From Burkholderiaceae bacterium (GTDB taxonomy: Bacteria > Pseudomonadota > Gammaproteobacteria > Burkholderiales > Burkholderiaceae_F): a stretch of 8,998 bases of DNA. The DNA lies in the NCBI GenBank assembly GCA_013696665.1, contig JACCYC010000312.1, positions 1 through 8,998 on the forward strand, read 5' to 3'. Below, one piece after another: positions 1-6,378 of this stretch. The position numbers and the translations under genes are program-made. Numbering within the stretch: position 1 is the first letter of the stretch; every line of letters starts with the position of its first letter. The notes under the pieces were generated by a model, which worked only from the letters and a program-made list of their open reading frames with translations, was not told the DNA's origin and searched no databases.

Positions 1-137
1 GTGCCGTGATACTTGCCCAATCGCTCGACGACCCATGCGCTCTGCTGCGGCACCACCTTCAGCGCTGTGACGGCAAATGTGAATGCAACGATCGCAATCA
101 CGATGAAGATTAACCAGACTCCATTGATGCCAAACAT
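1..137 (-). CDS. SPFH/stomatin-family membrane protein, N-terminal fragment (QmcA/slipin-like)
   Basis: Only the first 45 codons are in the window; the gene continues past the left edge. The visible protein starts with MFGINGVW, has one hydrophobic segment at about residues 7-26 (a membrane anchor), and then VVPQQSAWVVERLGKY, the typical opening of the band-7/SPFH domain (compare VPQG..TVERFGRY in E. coli QmcA). The start is well supported by a GAAGGAGA ribosome binding site just upstream. The gene lies 20 bp after the NfeD-like gene on the same strand. NfeD and SPFH proteins are a classic pair forming membrane microdomain or membrane-protein quality-control assemblies. Which SPFH subclass it belongs to cannot be decided from this fragment. 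Confidence 0.85.
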   Translation of the reverse strand, partial: MFGINGVWLIFIVIAIVAFTFAVTALKVVPQQSAWVVERLGKYHG

Positions 138-157
138 GAACTCTCCTTCGGGTGCGT

Positions 158-589
158 TTAGCGCACCTTGGCTGCGACAATCAATCGGTTGGCGTGTATC
201 TCGCGGATCACAAACTCGCCGGGAGCCGGCTCTTCCCCCGGAACTAACTCCACATCCCAGGTGGCGCCGCGGTAGCTTGCGCGGGAGGTCCGGTTTTGAG
301 CCCACTGCTCCACCCGCAGAGTCTGACCGACATCCATGTTTTGCACGTGATCACTGGTGGCCCGGTCATGCAGACGCCGCCCGAAACGCGACGCGCGCAG
401 CCACAACGTTCCGCCGAGGCTGACCGCGGCCGCCGTCGCGAGTTGCAAAACCATTGGCGCGCCCAACAGTGCCGCAACGCCAGCGGCGCCGAACGCCACC
501 GCGATCACGAGCAGATAGAACGTGCCAGTTAACAGTTCCGCAACAACCAGACCAAAGCCGATGACGAACCATCCGACGTAGTTATCCAT
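158..589 (-). CDS. NfeD-like membrane protein (short, protease-less form)
   Basis: This 143-residue protein has hydrophobic segments at about residues 5-22, 24-42 and 46-65. A soluble C-terminal domain follows (about 86-141), containing GQTLRVEQW, YRGATWDVEL, APGEFVIREI and NRLIVAA, the pattern of the NfeD OB-fold. The N-terminal ClpP-like serine protease domain of long NfeD proteins is absent, so this is the short (NfeD1b-type) form that partners SPFH/stomatin proteins, as the next gene downstream suggests. An AGAGGTGAG ribosome binding site precedes the ATG. It starts 30 bp after the ppsA stop on the same strand, so the three genes could form one transcription unit. The exact role of short NfeD proteins is not settled; stabilising the SPFH oligomer in the membrane is the usual proposal. 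Confidence 0.88.
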   Translation of the reverse strand: MDNYVGWFVIGFGLVVAELLTGTFYLLVIAVAFGAAGVAALLGAPMVLQLATAAAVSLGGTLWLRASRFGRRLHDRATSDHVQNMDVGQTLRVEQWAQNRTSRASYRGATWDVELVPGEEPAPGEFVIREIHANRLIVAAKVR

Positions 590-619
590 CCGCGCTCACC
601 TCTTCTTCAAGTTCGACAT

Positions 620-2983
620 TCAAGCTGCTCGTGCAAGCCGTTGCCAGGTTTCCACGACAGTATCCGGATTCAATGACATCGATTCGATCCCCTGCTCCAT
701 CAGCCACTCGGCGAAATCGGCGTGATCCGACGGCCCCTGGCCACAAATTCCAATGTACTTGCCGCGTGCAAGACATGCAGATATCGCAGTCTTCAGCAAC
801 GCCTTGACCGCCGGGTCGCGCTCGTCAAAGCCTTCGGCAACCAACCCAGAATCACGATCAAGGCCCAGTGTCAGCTGCGTCAGATCATTCGAGCCAATCG
901 AAAAACCGTCAAAGTAATCGAGAAACTGATCAGCGAGCACCGCGTTGGACGGAACTTCGCACATCATGATCACGCGCAAGTCATTGCTGCCGCGCGCCAG
1001 CCCATGCGCCGCAAGCAGGTCGATGACGCCGCGCGCCTCGGTCAGCGTGCGAACAAATGGCACCATGATCTCGACATTGGTCAGCCCCATCTCGTCGCGT
1101 ACTTTCTTCAGCGCTGCCGCTTCCATGCGAAAGCACTCGCGAAACGAATCTGCAAGATAGCGCGCAGCACCGCGGAATCCAAGCATCGGATTTTCCTCGT
1201 CGGGTTCGTAGCGCGAGCCTCCAATCAGCTTCTTGTACTCATTGCTCTTGAAATCCGACAAGCGAACAATCACTGGCTTCGGCCAAAACGCAGCGGCGAT
1301 CGTCGAAATTCCTTCTGCAAGTTTCGCTTCGAAGAAGGCTCGGGGGTTGGCGTAGCCATGCGCGAGCGCCTCGACGGCGTGCTTGAGGTCAGGTTCCAGA
1401 TTCGGATAGTCGAGCACAGCCTTCGGGTGAACGCCGATCGCGTTGTTGATAATGAACTCGAGCCGCGCAAGCCCCACGCCGTCGTTTGGCAGAGATTGAA
1501 ACTCGAACGCAAGCGACGGGTTGCCGACGTTCATCATGATCTTGACCGCGATCGGCGGCAGTGCACCCTGCTGCACCGTTTCCACTTCCATCTCGAGCGC
1601 GCCGGCGTAAACGTTCCCGGTATCGCCCTCGGCACAACTAACAGTGACGACGCTGCCTTCCGTCAGGTCCTCTGTGGCAGTCTCACACCCCACAACTGCC
1701 GGGATACCGAGCTCACGCGCAATGATCGCGGCATGGCACGTGCGCCCGCCGCGATTGGTAACAATCGCGGCCGCACGCTTCATCACCGGTTCCCAGTTTG
1801 GATCGGTCATGTCGGTCACCAACACATCACCCGGATTCACCTCCTCCATGTGGGCCACACTGTGGATGATGCGCACGGGTCCGATGCCAATTTTCTGACC
1901 GATCGCGCGACCGGTCACCAAGACCTGGCTGTTACCTAACAAACGGAATCGCTGCTGTGCGTTTGCGTTCGACTGCGACTTCACTGTCTCCGGCCTTGCC
2001 TGCAGGATGTAGATCGAGCCGTCCTGATCCTTGCCCCATTCAATGTCCATCGCGCGACCGTAATGCTGCTCGATGATCACCGCGTATCGCGCCAGCTCGA
2101 GCACTTCGGCATCGGACAGCGAAAATGAGTGCCGGTCCTTGTCGGCGACATCGACCGTGCGCACGTTGCTATCGCCGCTGTCGAATTCCATCTTTATCAG
2201 CTTCGAACCAAGGCTGCGGCGCAGGATTGAAAACTTGCCCGCTTGAAGCATCGGCTTGTGCACGTAGAACTCATCGGGGTTGACGGCACCCTGCACGACC
2301 GTTTCACCGAGACCGTAACTCGACGTGATGAAGACCACATCGCGGAAGCCCGACTCCGTATCCATCGTGAACACGACGCCGGACGAGCCCAGATCGCTGC
2401 GCACCATCTTCTGCACGCCAGCAGAAAGTGCGACGTCGGCGTGTGCAAAGCCCTTGTGTACGCGGTATGCGATGGCGCGATCGTTATAGAGCGATGCGAA
2501 GACCTGCCGAATCCGAGCGAGCACGGCATCGATCCCGGTGACGTTGAGGAACGTCTCCTGCTGGCCGGCAAACGACGCGTCCGGCAAGTCTTCGGCGGTC
2601 GCGCTCGATCGCACCGCAAATGAGACATCACTTGAACTATCGGATGTAAGCGATTTAAATATATTGACTATCTCGCTTCGAAGTTCACCAGGCAGAGGCG
2701 CGGACGCGATCCATCCGCGAATCTCCTTTCCTGTCATGGCCAATGCGCCAACATCGTCAACATCAAGCCCATCGAGCCGCATTCGCACGCGCTCGCGCAA
2801 TCCGTCGTGGGCTAAAAACATTCGGAAGGCTTCGGCTGTTGTCGCAAATCCATCGGGTACGCGAATCCCCGCCGCATGCAACTGGCTCAGCATTTCACCG
2901 AGCGATGCATTTTTCCCACCGACCGACTCCACGTCCGCCATGCGAAGTTGTGAAAACGGTATGACGAACTTGCCGCGCTGCAT
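620..2983 (-). CDS. ppsA: Phosphoenolpyruvate synthase (pyruvate, water dikinase)
   Basis: PEP synthase converts pyruvate, ATP and water to PEP, AMP and phosphate in the cytoplasm, the entry step of gluconeogenesis from pyruvate or lactate. The 787-residue length matches the family (E. coli about 792). Three domains are visible. The N-terminal ATP/pyruvate-binding domain (about 15-335) has VGGKNASLGEM, FAVRSSATAEDLPDASFAGQ and ILQARPET. The swivelling phosphohistidine domain (about 370-455) has GGRTCHAAIIARELGIPAVVG, with catalytic His417. The C-terminal PEP/pyruvate barrel (about 475-785) has SIGSNDLTQ near 695-703 and GICGQGPSDH with the catalytic Cys747. Thr415, two residues before His417, is the expected regulatory site of PpsR, which is encoded divergently next door. 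The start ATG has only a weak ribosome binding site. Residues about 107-119 are encoded by an AT-rich patch unlike the rest of the gene. Confidence 0.98.
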   Translation of the reverse strand: MQRGKFVIPFSQLRMADVESVGGKNASLGEMLSQLHAAGIRVPDGFATTAEAFRMFLAHDGLRERVRMRLDGLDVDDVGALAMTGKEIRGWIASAPLPGELRSEIVNIFKSLTSDSSSDVSFAVRSSATAEDLPDASFAGQQETFLNVTGIDAVLARIRQVFASLYNDRAIAYRVHKGFAHADVALSAGVQKMVRSDLGSSGVVFTMDTESGFRDVVFITSSYGLGETVVQGAVNPDEFYVHKPMLQAGKFSILRRSLGSKLIKMEFDSGDSNVRTVDVADKDRHSFSLSDAEVLELARYAVIIEQHYGRAMDIEWGKDQDGSIYILQARPETVKSQSNANAQQRFRLLGNSQVLVTGRAIGQKIGIGPVRIIHSVAHMEEVNPGDVLVTDMTDPNWEPVMKRAAAIVTNRGGRTCHAAIIARELGIPAVVGCETATEDLTEGSVVTVSCAEGDTGNVYAGALEMEVETVQQGALPPIAVKIMMNVGNPSLAFEFQSLPNDGVGLARLEFIINNAIGVHPKAVLDYPNLEPDLKHAVEALAHGYANPRAFFEAKLAEGISTIAAAFWPKPVIVRLSDFKSNEYKKLIGGSRYEPDEENPMLGFRGAARYLADSFRECFRMEAAALKKVRDEMGLTNVEIMVPFVRTLTEARGVIDLLAAHGLARGSNDLRVIMMCEVPSNAVLADQFLDYFDGFSIGSNDLTQLTLGLDRDSGLVAEGFDERDPAVKALLKTAISACLARGKYIGICGQGPSDHADFAEWLMEQGIESMSLNPDTVVETWQRLARAA

Positions 2984-3058
2984 GTCGTGTCGTGACTTTG
3001 TCGTGCCAGAATCGCGCGCAGTTTACTGGTCGGTTCTGCAGACCGAGAAACAGAGACG
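2984..3058. promoter_or_regulatory. Divergent ppsA/ppsR promoter region
   Basis: This 75-bp gap separates the two divergent genes and must contain or overlap both promoters unless they lie inside the coding sequences. A weak sigma70-like candidate reading toward ppsR is TTGTCG (2998-3003), an 18-bp spacer and TTTACT (3022-3027), with 4 of 6 matches in each box. I see no convincing promoter toward ppsA. A short palindrome TCTGCAGA lies at 3035-3042. The call rests mainly on gene layout. Confidence 0.35.
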
Positions 3059-3907
3059 ATGTCGGAAAATTCGCTCGCCAAGCACGACCGCACCGTTTTC
3101 TTTGTATCGGACGGCACAGGTATCACAGCCGAAACACTAGGGCACAGCGTGCTGACTCAGTTCGAGCTCCTCCGGTACCGGCCGCAGCGTCTGCCATTTA
3201 TCAATGGCCCCGACAAAGCGCGCGAGGCATGCGCGAGGATCAACGAGGCAGGCGGGCGAGACGGCAAGCGGCCGATCGTGTTCTCCACGCTGGTCGATCC
3301 GGCTGTGGCCGCAATCTTGCGCAACGATGCGCAGGCCTTTCTGATTGAGATGTTCGAAACATTCGTCGAGCCGCTCGAGCGTGAACTGGGGCTGCAATCG
3401 ACCCACACCATCGGGCGCTCGCACGCGATCAGGGTCAACTCCGAGGACTACAAGAATCGAATCGAAGCCATCAACTTCACTCTTGCGCACGATGACGGGC
3501 AATCGGCAAAAGGATTGGCAGGCTCCGACGTCATCCTGGTCGGCGTATCGCGTTCCGGAAAAACACCCACCAGTCTGTATCTGGCGATGCAATACGGCAT
3601 CAAGGCAGCCAACTATCCGCTGATACCCGAGGACTTCGAGCGCGGACAGTTGCCCAGCGCACTGCCGCAGCACAAGGACAAGATCTTCGGCCTGTCGATT
3701 TCACCCGAGCGCCTGGCAGAAGTCAGACACGAACGCCGACCGAACAGCCGTTATGCGGCTCTGGAAAATTGTCGCGAGGAAATTGAGGCAGCGGAACGCA
3801 TGATGCGCAGGGAAGGCATCCGGTGGCTCTCGTCGACGACGAAGTCGATCGAAGAGATTGCCGCGACGATCATGCAGGAAGTCAAGCTGGAGAGGCGCGC
3901 GTACTAG
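3059..3907 (+). CDS. ppsR: PEP synthase regulatory protein (bifunctional kinase/pyrophosphorylase, DUF299)
   Basis: This 282-residue protein has the hallmarks of the DUF299/PpsR family: an N-terminal VFFVSDGTGITAETLGHSVL at about 13-32, and a P-loop-like GVSRSGKT at 162-169 followed by TPTSLYLA and the NYPLIPED region. The C-terminal part (about 208-282) contains FGLSISPERL and ends with a helix that includes STTKSIEEIA. The family uses ADP to phosphorylate a threonine beside the catalytic histidine of PEP synthase, inactivating it, and uses phosphate to reverse this. The partner ppsA is adjacent and divergent, and its Thr-x-His site is intact, so the pair is functionally coherent. The ATG has a weak AGAGA ribosome binding site. 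Its TAG stop overlaps by four bases (CTAG) the TAG stop of the convergent HD-GYP gene. Confidence 0.96.
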   Translation: MSENSLAKHDRTVFFVSDGTGITAETLGHSVLTQFELLRYRPQRLPFINGPDKAREACARINEAGGRDGKRPIVFSTLVDPAVAAILRNDAQAFLIEMFETFVEPLERELGLQSTHTIGRSHAIRVNSEDYKNRIEAINFTLAHDDGQSAKGLAGSDVILVGVSRSGKTPTSLYLAMQYGIKAANYPLIPEDFERGQLPSALPQHKDKIFGLSISPERLAEVRHERRPNSRYAALENCREEIEAAERMMRREGIRWLSSTTKSIEEIAATIMQEVKLERRAY

Positions 3908-5754
3908 GGTCGGACGAGCGAAGGAGAGTCGCGTTCGCTCGGCACCATACGTTGACCAGCGTCGCCAGTATCAATAGGCTTGGCAAGCGACTCAGCAATT
4001 TTCTGCCTGGCAACGGTAAGCGCCGTTTGCCTCGCCGCCTGCCCCAGAAACGTATCAAGGTCCGAATGCTCTGCGCGCAAGCGCAAAATCATCGGGCCAA
4101 ACAGGTCGATCAACTTCGGATCGAACTGCAGCGCACGACCGCGCGCAATTTCCGCGACTGCCTCCTCGCTCGACAGCGCGCGTCGATACGCCTTTTCATG
4201 CGTCATCGCATCGTAGACATCGCAAACGGCTACGACCCGTGCCGCCAATGGAATCGCCGAGCCAGAAATGCCATCGGGATATCCATTCCCATCCCAGCGT
4301 TCATGGTGATGACGAGCGATATCTTCCGCTAACGCGCCGTAGGAAACCTTGGTGCGCGAAAGAAGCTCGGCACCCGTCTTCGCGTGCGTCTCCAAAATCT
4401 GCCGCTCGCCGTCCGACAGTAGCGACACCTTTTGCATCAATGTGTCGGGAATGCCGACCTTTCCAATGTCATGCAGGCGGGCCGCGAGCTCGATCATGGC
4501 GCAGGTCTGAGGGGTCGCCCCGTGCTCCTTGGCCAGCAGTGCGGCAAGGCGCGCAACGCGATAGCAATGTTCGCCCGTAGGATCGTCGCGCATCTCGGCG
4601 GTGAAGGCCATCTGTTCAAGCAAGCGGCCTTGGCGGGTCCCAAAGGTTTGCTCAACAATCTTCTGCGTGAGCTCGGCGTCCTTTTCCTCAAGCAGATGCG
4701 GCGGAAACTGCGCCTCGTCGTTCGACTCCAACTGCTTCAGATGCAGCTCCTGATGCCGCACAATGTTCTCGTGCTGCGCCTTTCGAATGTGTAATGTCAG
4801 TTCTCGATGCAGCGCAAGGGCCCTTTCGGGGCGGCCGGCCTGCTCGTTCGCCTGCACCATAGCAAGCAAAGTTTCGCGCAGTGACGGTTTAACCTGCCGC
4901 GCCTTCTCCAGTGCCTGCATCCCGCGCGACAATCCGATATCTCCGAGCCCGGAATACACCTCCACAAGCCCTTCGGAGCAAGCCGCGGAGATATCAGCCT
5001 GTATAGCTCGCGCCTTTGAAGCAAATTCTTTCGCCAGTTGAGCGCGTACTGCCGCTTCCTTAACGCTGCCGGTCGCCAATAACAACCGCGTAAATGTTCC
5101 CTCCGCCAGAACGCGAGCAAGGGCAAGCGAAGGCGATTCTGGCGCTGGCATAGCAGATATCGCAGCAAGGATCTTCTCGATGCCCTCGTCATATTCCCGC
5201 GTGTGCAGGCAACAAGTCGCCGCGTTCGTCAAGGCGGCCGAGTGCACGTATTGAAGATGTATACCGGCCGCCAGAAGAGCCGCTCTCTCGTAGCACTGAC
5301 GGGCGTCTAAGTACAGTGCGGCGTCATAAAAGGCGCCGCCCAGACTGTTCCACACAATTGCAACACCGGCGCTGTCGTTGAGGCTCTCTGCCAACTCAAG
5401 CGCCTCCTGTAGCGCGAGCAGAGCGTCTCCCGGGTTATTCGTTTGGGAAAGGAGAATTCCCTGAAAAGTTAATGACTTGCGCCGAAGCGAGGGATCGCCG
5501 AGATCCGTTGCAACCATTACTGCCAGGGCGGCGGGCTCAACCCCGCTAAAGACGTGCTGACCCTGATGGCAATACTGTTGCGCAATGCCGAGAAGACATT
5601 CGACCCGGCGCGCTGGGTCGACTGAGAATGGAATCTCCCGAAGGCGAATGAGCGCGTCGGCCAAGAACGTTGGCGTATCGGCCCGGGGCGCCGCGAGATT
5701 CGCCTTTATTTCACTGTCCAGCTCCGCGAGTGCTTGGTCGGCGGCCTTGATCAT
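3904..5754 (-). CDS. TPR-like / HD-GYP protein A: predicted cyclic-di-GMP phosphodiesterase
   Basis: The protein is 616 residues from the ATG at 5752-5754. A TTG at 5776-5778 would add eight residues; neither start has a strong ribosome binding site, and I prefer the ATG. Residues about 45-325 are repeated helix pairs of TPR type (for example LTFQGILL..GDALLALQEALELAESL and WNSLGGAFYDAALYLDARQCYERAALLA). A charged, partly helical linker follows at about 325-390. The HD-GYP domain is about 385-570, with all key elements visible: His396 (GEHCYR), HDIGK with His428-Asp429, GIPD at 434-437, HHHERWDGNGYP with His482-484 and GYP at 491-493, and DVYDA at 512-516. HD-GYP domains hydrolyse c-di-GMP to pGpG/GMP at a di- or tri-iron site. 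There is no signal peptide, membrane segment or receiver domain, so input probably comes through the TPR part. It is a full-length paralog of the protein encoded at 6422-8266. Confidence 0.93.
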   Translation of the reverse strand: MIKAADQALAELDSEIKANLAAPRADTPTFLADALIRLREIPFSVDPARRVECLLGIAQQYCHQGQHVFSGVEPAALAVMVATDLGDPSLRRKSLTFQGILLSQTNNPGDALLALQEALELAESLNDSAGVAIVWNSLGGAFYDAALYLDARQCYERAALLAAGIHLQYVHSAALTNAATCCLHTREYDEGIEKILAAISAMPAPESPSLALARVLAEGTFTRLLLATGSVKEAAVRAQLAKEFASKARAIQADISAACSEGLVEVYSGLGDIGLSRGMQALEKARQVKPSLRETLLAMVQANEQAGRPERALALHRELTLHIRKAQHENIVRHQELHLKQLESNDEAQFPPHLLEEKDAELTQKIVEQTFGTRQGRLLEQMAFTAEMRDDPTGEHCYRVARLAALLAKEHGATPQTCAMIELAARLHDIGKVGIPDTLMQKVSLLSDGERQILETHAKTGAELLSRTKVSYGALAEDIARHHHERWDGNGYPDGISGSAIPLAARVVAVCDVYDAMTHEKAYRRALSSEEAVAEIARGRALQFDPKLIDLFGPMILRLRAEHSDLDTFLGQAARQTALTVARQKIAESLAKPIDTGDAGQRMVPSERDSPSLVRP

Positions 5755-5778
5755 GTCTGCTCTGTTGCTCGGAAGCAA

Positions 5779-5918
5779 AACATTTTGCCGTATCTACCTA
5801 ATGATGGGAGCCACACGTGAAAGCGATGCCCGTGCGAGAGAAAATATCGCATTATTCGCTCAAGCTTCAGTGCAATGACGAAGCGGCTTCCATAGTCAAT
5901 TCTTTCAAGGAGAAATCA
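5779..5918. promoter_or_regulatory. Divergent intergenic region between HD-GYP A and peptide A
   Basis: This stretch lies between the outermost possible start of the minus-strand HD-GYP gene and the start of the plus-strand peptide gene, so both promoters are expected here. I found no sigma70 pair good enough to claim on either strand. Visible structure is modest: an odd palindrome GAAGCGGCTTC at 5880-5890, about 17 bases before the peptide ribosome binding site, and an alternative GCTTC (5864-5868) that could pair with the GAAGC at 5880-5884. It shows no obvious sequence similarity to the equivalent region 6251-6421 of the sister module. Confidence 0.4.
5907..5912 (+). promoter_or_regulatory. 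Ribosome binding site of peptide A (decides the start)
   Basis: AAGGAG lies six bases before the ATG at 5919. It fixes the start of the 45-codon gene and argues against the longer in-frame reading from the GTG at 5817, which would put this site inside the coding region. Confidence 0.8.
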
Positions 5919-6056
5919 ATGAATAACCCGCACGCAGTTGAAGTTGAATCCGAACAAGAACTCTTTGGAACGATAGATACGTCGGAGTCCATTCAACTGT
6001 CTCTTAGCGACCTGGATCTGGTCGCTGGGGGATCGATCGTATGCACGTTTGGCTAA
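5919..6056 (+). CDS. Double-glycine leader peptide A (45 residues), putative secreted signal or RiPP precursor
   Basis: I recognise no named family. The 45-residue product has a strongly acidic N-terminal part (eight Asp/Glu, no Lys or Arg) and ends in LSLSDLDLVAGGSIVCTFG. Residues 27-38 fit the double-glycine leader consensus LSxx(D/E)LxxVxGG, recognised by C39-peptidase ABC exporters that cut after GG. Cleavage there would release only seven residues, SIVCTFG, with a single Cys. The start is set by a well-placed AAGGAG. The gene is divergent from HD-GYP A and convergent with peptide B, whose C-terminal part is clearly related. A bidirectional terminator lies 54 bp downstream. Inference: a peptide signal for the TPR-HD-GYP neighbour. 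Alternatives are a precursor of a modified peptide, or a small intracellular regulator that is never cleaved. Confidence 0.78.
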   Translation: MNNPHAVEVESEQELFGTIDTSESIQLSLSDLDLVAGGSIVCTFG

Positions 6057-6081
6057 GCGCAGCTATCTCTTTGCGAGGCTA

Positions 6082-6091
6082 GCCGCTCCTA
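6082..6091 (+). repeat. 10-bp direct repeat GCCGCTCCTA, left copy
   Basis: GCCGCTCCTA here recurs in the same orientation at 8272-8281. The two copies bracket the peptide B/HD-GYP B module. Read on the minus strand it is TAGGAGCGGC, which from memory resembles the head of REP-type elements in pseudomonads and xanthomonads. Ten bases can match by chance, so the meaning is uncertain. Confidence 0.3.
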
Positions 6092-6110
6092 ACCACCGAC
6101 CTTCCACATG

Positions 6111-6136
6111 AAAAAGGGCGCCGAGGCGCCCTTTTT
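6111..6136. terminator. Bidirectional intrinsic terminator shared by the two convergent peptide genes
   Basis: A perfect 12-bp inverted repeat, AAAAAGGGCGCC (6111-6122) and GGCGCCCTTTTT (6125-6136), is separated by only two bases, so the loop is effectively CGAG. The GC core is flanked by an A-tract on one side and a T-tract on the other, giving a U-run in both directions. It lies 54 bp after the peptide A stop and 15 bp after the peptide B stop, exactly where two convergent transcripts need to end. Confidence 0.93.
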
Positions 6137-6151
6137 ATTACGCAAAAAGCA

Positions 6152-6250
6152 CTACTCGAACGATGGCACGCCGCCGCCGCCCACTGCGGCTAATTCGGCA
6201 AGACTAAGTTCAACAACTTCCTGCTCAACTTGCTCGATGACTTGATCCAT
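6152..6250 (-). CDS. Double-glycine leader peptide B (32 residues), putative secreted signal or RiPP precursor
   Basis: The product is 32 residues, with seven Asp/Glu and no Lys, Arg or His. It ends in LSLAELAAVGGGGVPSFE, so residues 15-26 fit LSxxELxxVxGG exactly. Cleavage after the Gly-Gly that aligns with peptide A leaves GVPSFE; cleavage one residue earlier leaves seven. The tail aligns with peptide A as V-x-(S/T)-F-x. A strong GGAGGG ribosome binding site supports the ATG at 6248-6250 over a longer in-frame reading that would begin at 6364. The gene is divergent from HD-GYP B and ends in the shared terminator. No modification enzyme, exporter or immunity gene is visible nearby. Function is inferred from the leader motif and context only. 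Confidence 0.78.
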   Translation of the reverse strand: MDQVIEQVEQEVVELSLAELAAVGGGGVPSFE

Positions 6251-6254
6251 GATT

Positions 6255-6260
6255 CCCTCC
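6255..6260 (-). promoter_or_regulatory. Ribosome binding site of peptide B (decides the start)
   Basis: On the minus strand GGAGGG lies four bases before the ATG at 6248-6250 (five from the GGAGG core). It is among the strongest ribosome binding sites in the window and shows that the 32-codon reading is translated rather than a shadow of the plus-strand gene. Confidence 0.8.
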
Positions 6261-6279
6261 GTCGCGCAACGCAGCCTTT

Positions 6280-6299
6280 GTTTGGAATTAGTTACAAAC
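6280..6299. promoter_or_regulatory. 20-bp dyad, candidate operator 1
   Basis: GTTTGGAATTAGTTACAAAC has 8 of 10 symmetric base pairs about its centre, the size and shape of a dimeric regulator site. It lies 29 bp upstream of peptide B and its centre is 25 bp from that of the next dyad. No regulator gene is identified. Confidence 0.35.
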
Positions 6300-6357
6300 T
6301 TCCCCGCTTTTCGGCCGATAAGCGAGTCTGCCTTAATGTAACCGTAGCGCGGGGAAG
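6299..6357. repeat. 9-bp perfect inverted repeat with 41-bp spacer
   Basis: CTTCCCCGC (6299-6307) and GCGGGGAAG (6349-6357) are exact reverse complements. The arms could form the base of a long hairpin in the 5' leader of either divergent transcript, or be two half-sites. The left arm overlaps candidate operator 2, so the structures compete. Confidence 0.5.
6305..6324. promoter_or_regulatory. 20-bp dyad, candidate operator 2
   Basis: CGCTTTTCGGCCGATAAGCG has 9 of 10 symmetric pairs around a central CGGCCG. It could be a protein binding site or a compact hairpin without a T-tract. It lies between the divergent starts of peptide B and HD-GYP B. Confidence 0.4.
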
Positions 6358-6378
6358 AACGCAAGTATTTCCTTCAAG

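Noticed and set aside
722..1939. 405-codon open frame on the plus strand
   Set aside because: It is antisense to ppsA, has no recognisable domain and an Arg/His-rich composition typical of GC-rich shadow frames.
5567..5581. Sigma54-like site TGGCAATACTGTTGC (GG-N10-GC) pointing toward peptide A
   Set aside because: It lies inside the HD-GYP A coding region about 340 bp from the peptide start and matches only the minimal consensus; chance occurrence is likely.
5817..5918. Longer in-frame reading of peptide A (79 residues)
   Set aside because: It begins at a GTG without a good ribosome binding site, while AAGGAG at 5907-5912 sits correctly before the ATG at 5919. Peptide B is similarly short.
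6108..6250. Open frame starting at ATG 6108 through the terminator
   Set aside because: It starts at the terminator stem, has no ribosome binding site, and is antisense to peptide B.
5919..6250. Toxin-antitoxin or type I toxin pair
   Set aside because: The peptides are acidic and non-hydrophobic with no membrane-spanning stretch, and no antisense RNA or antitoxin pattern is visible apart from the shared terminator.
6251..6364. Longer in-frame reading of peptide B (70 residues)
   Set aside because: The strong GGAGGG at 6255-6260 would be internal, and the extra residues are basic and unlike peptide A; they read through the inverted repeats.
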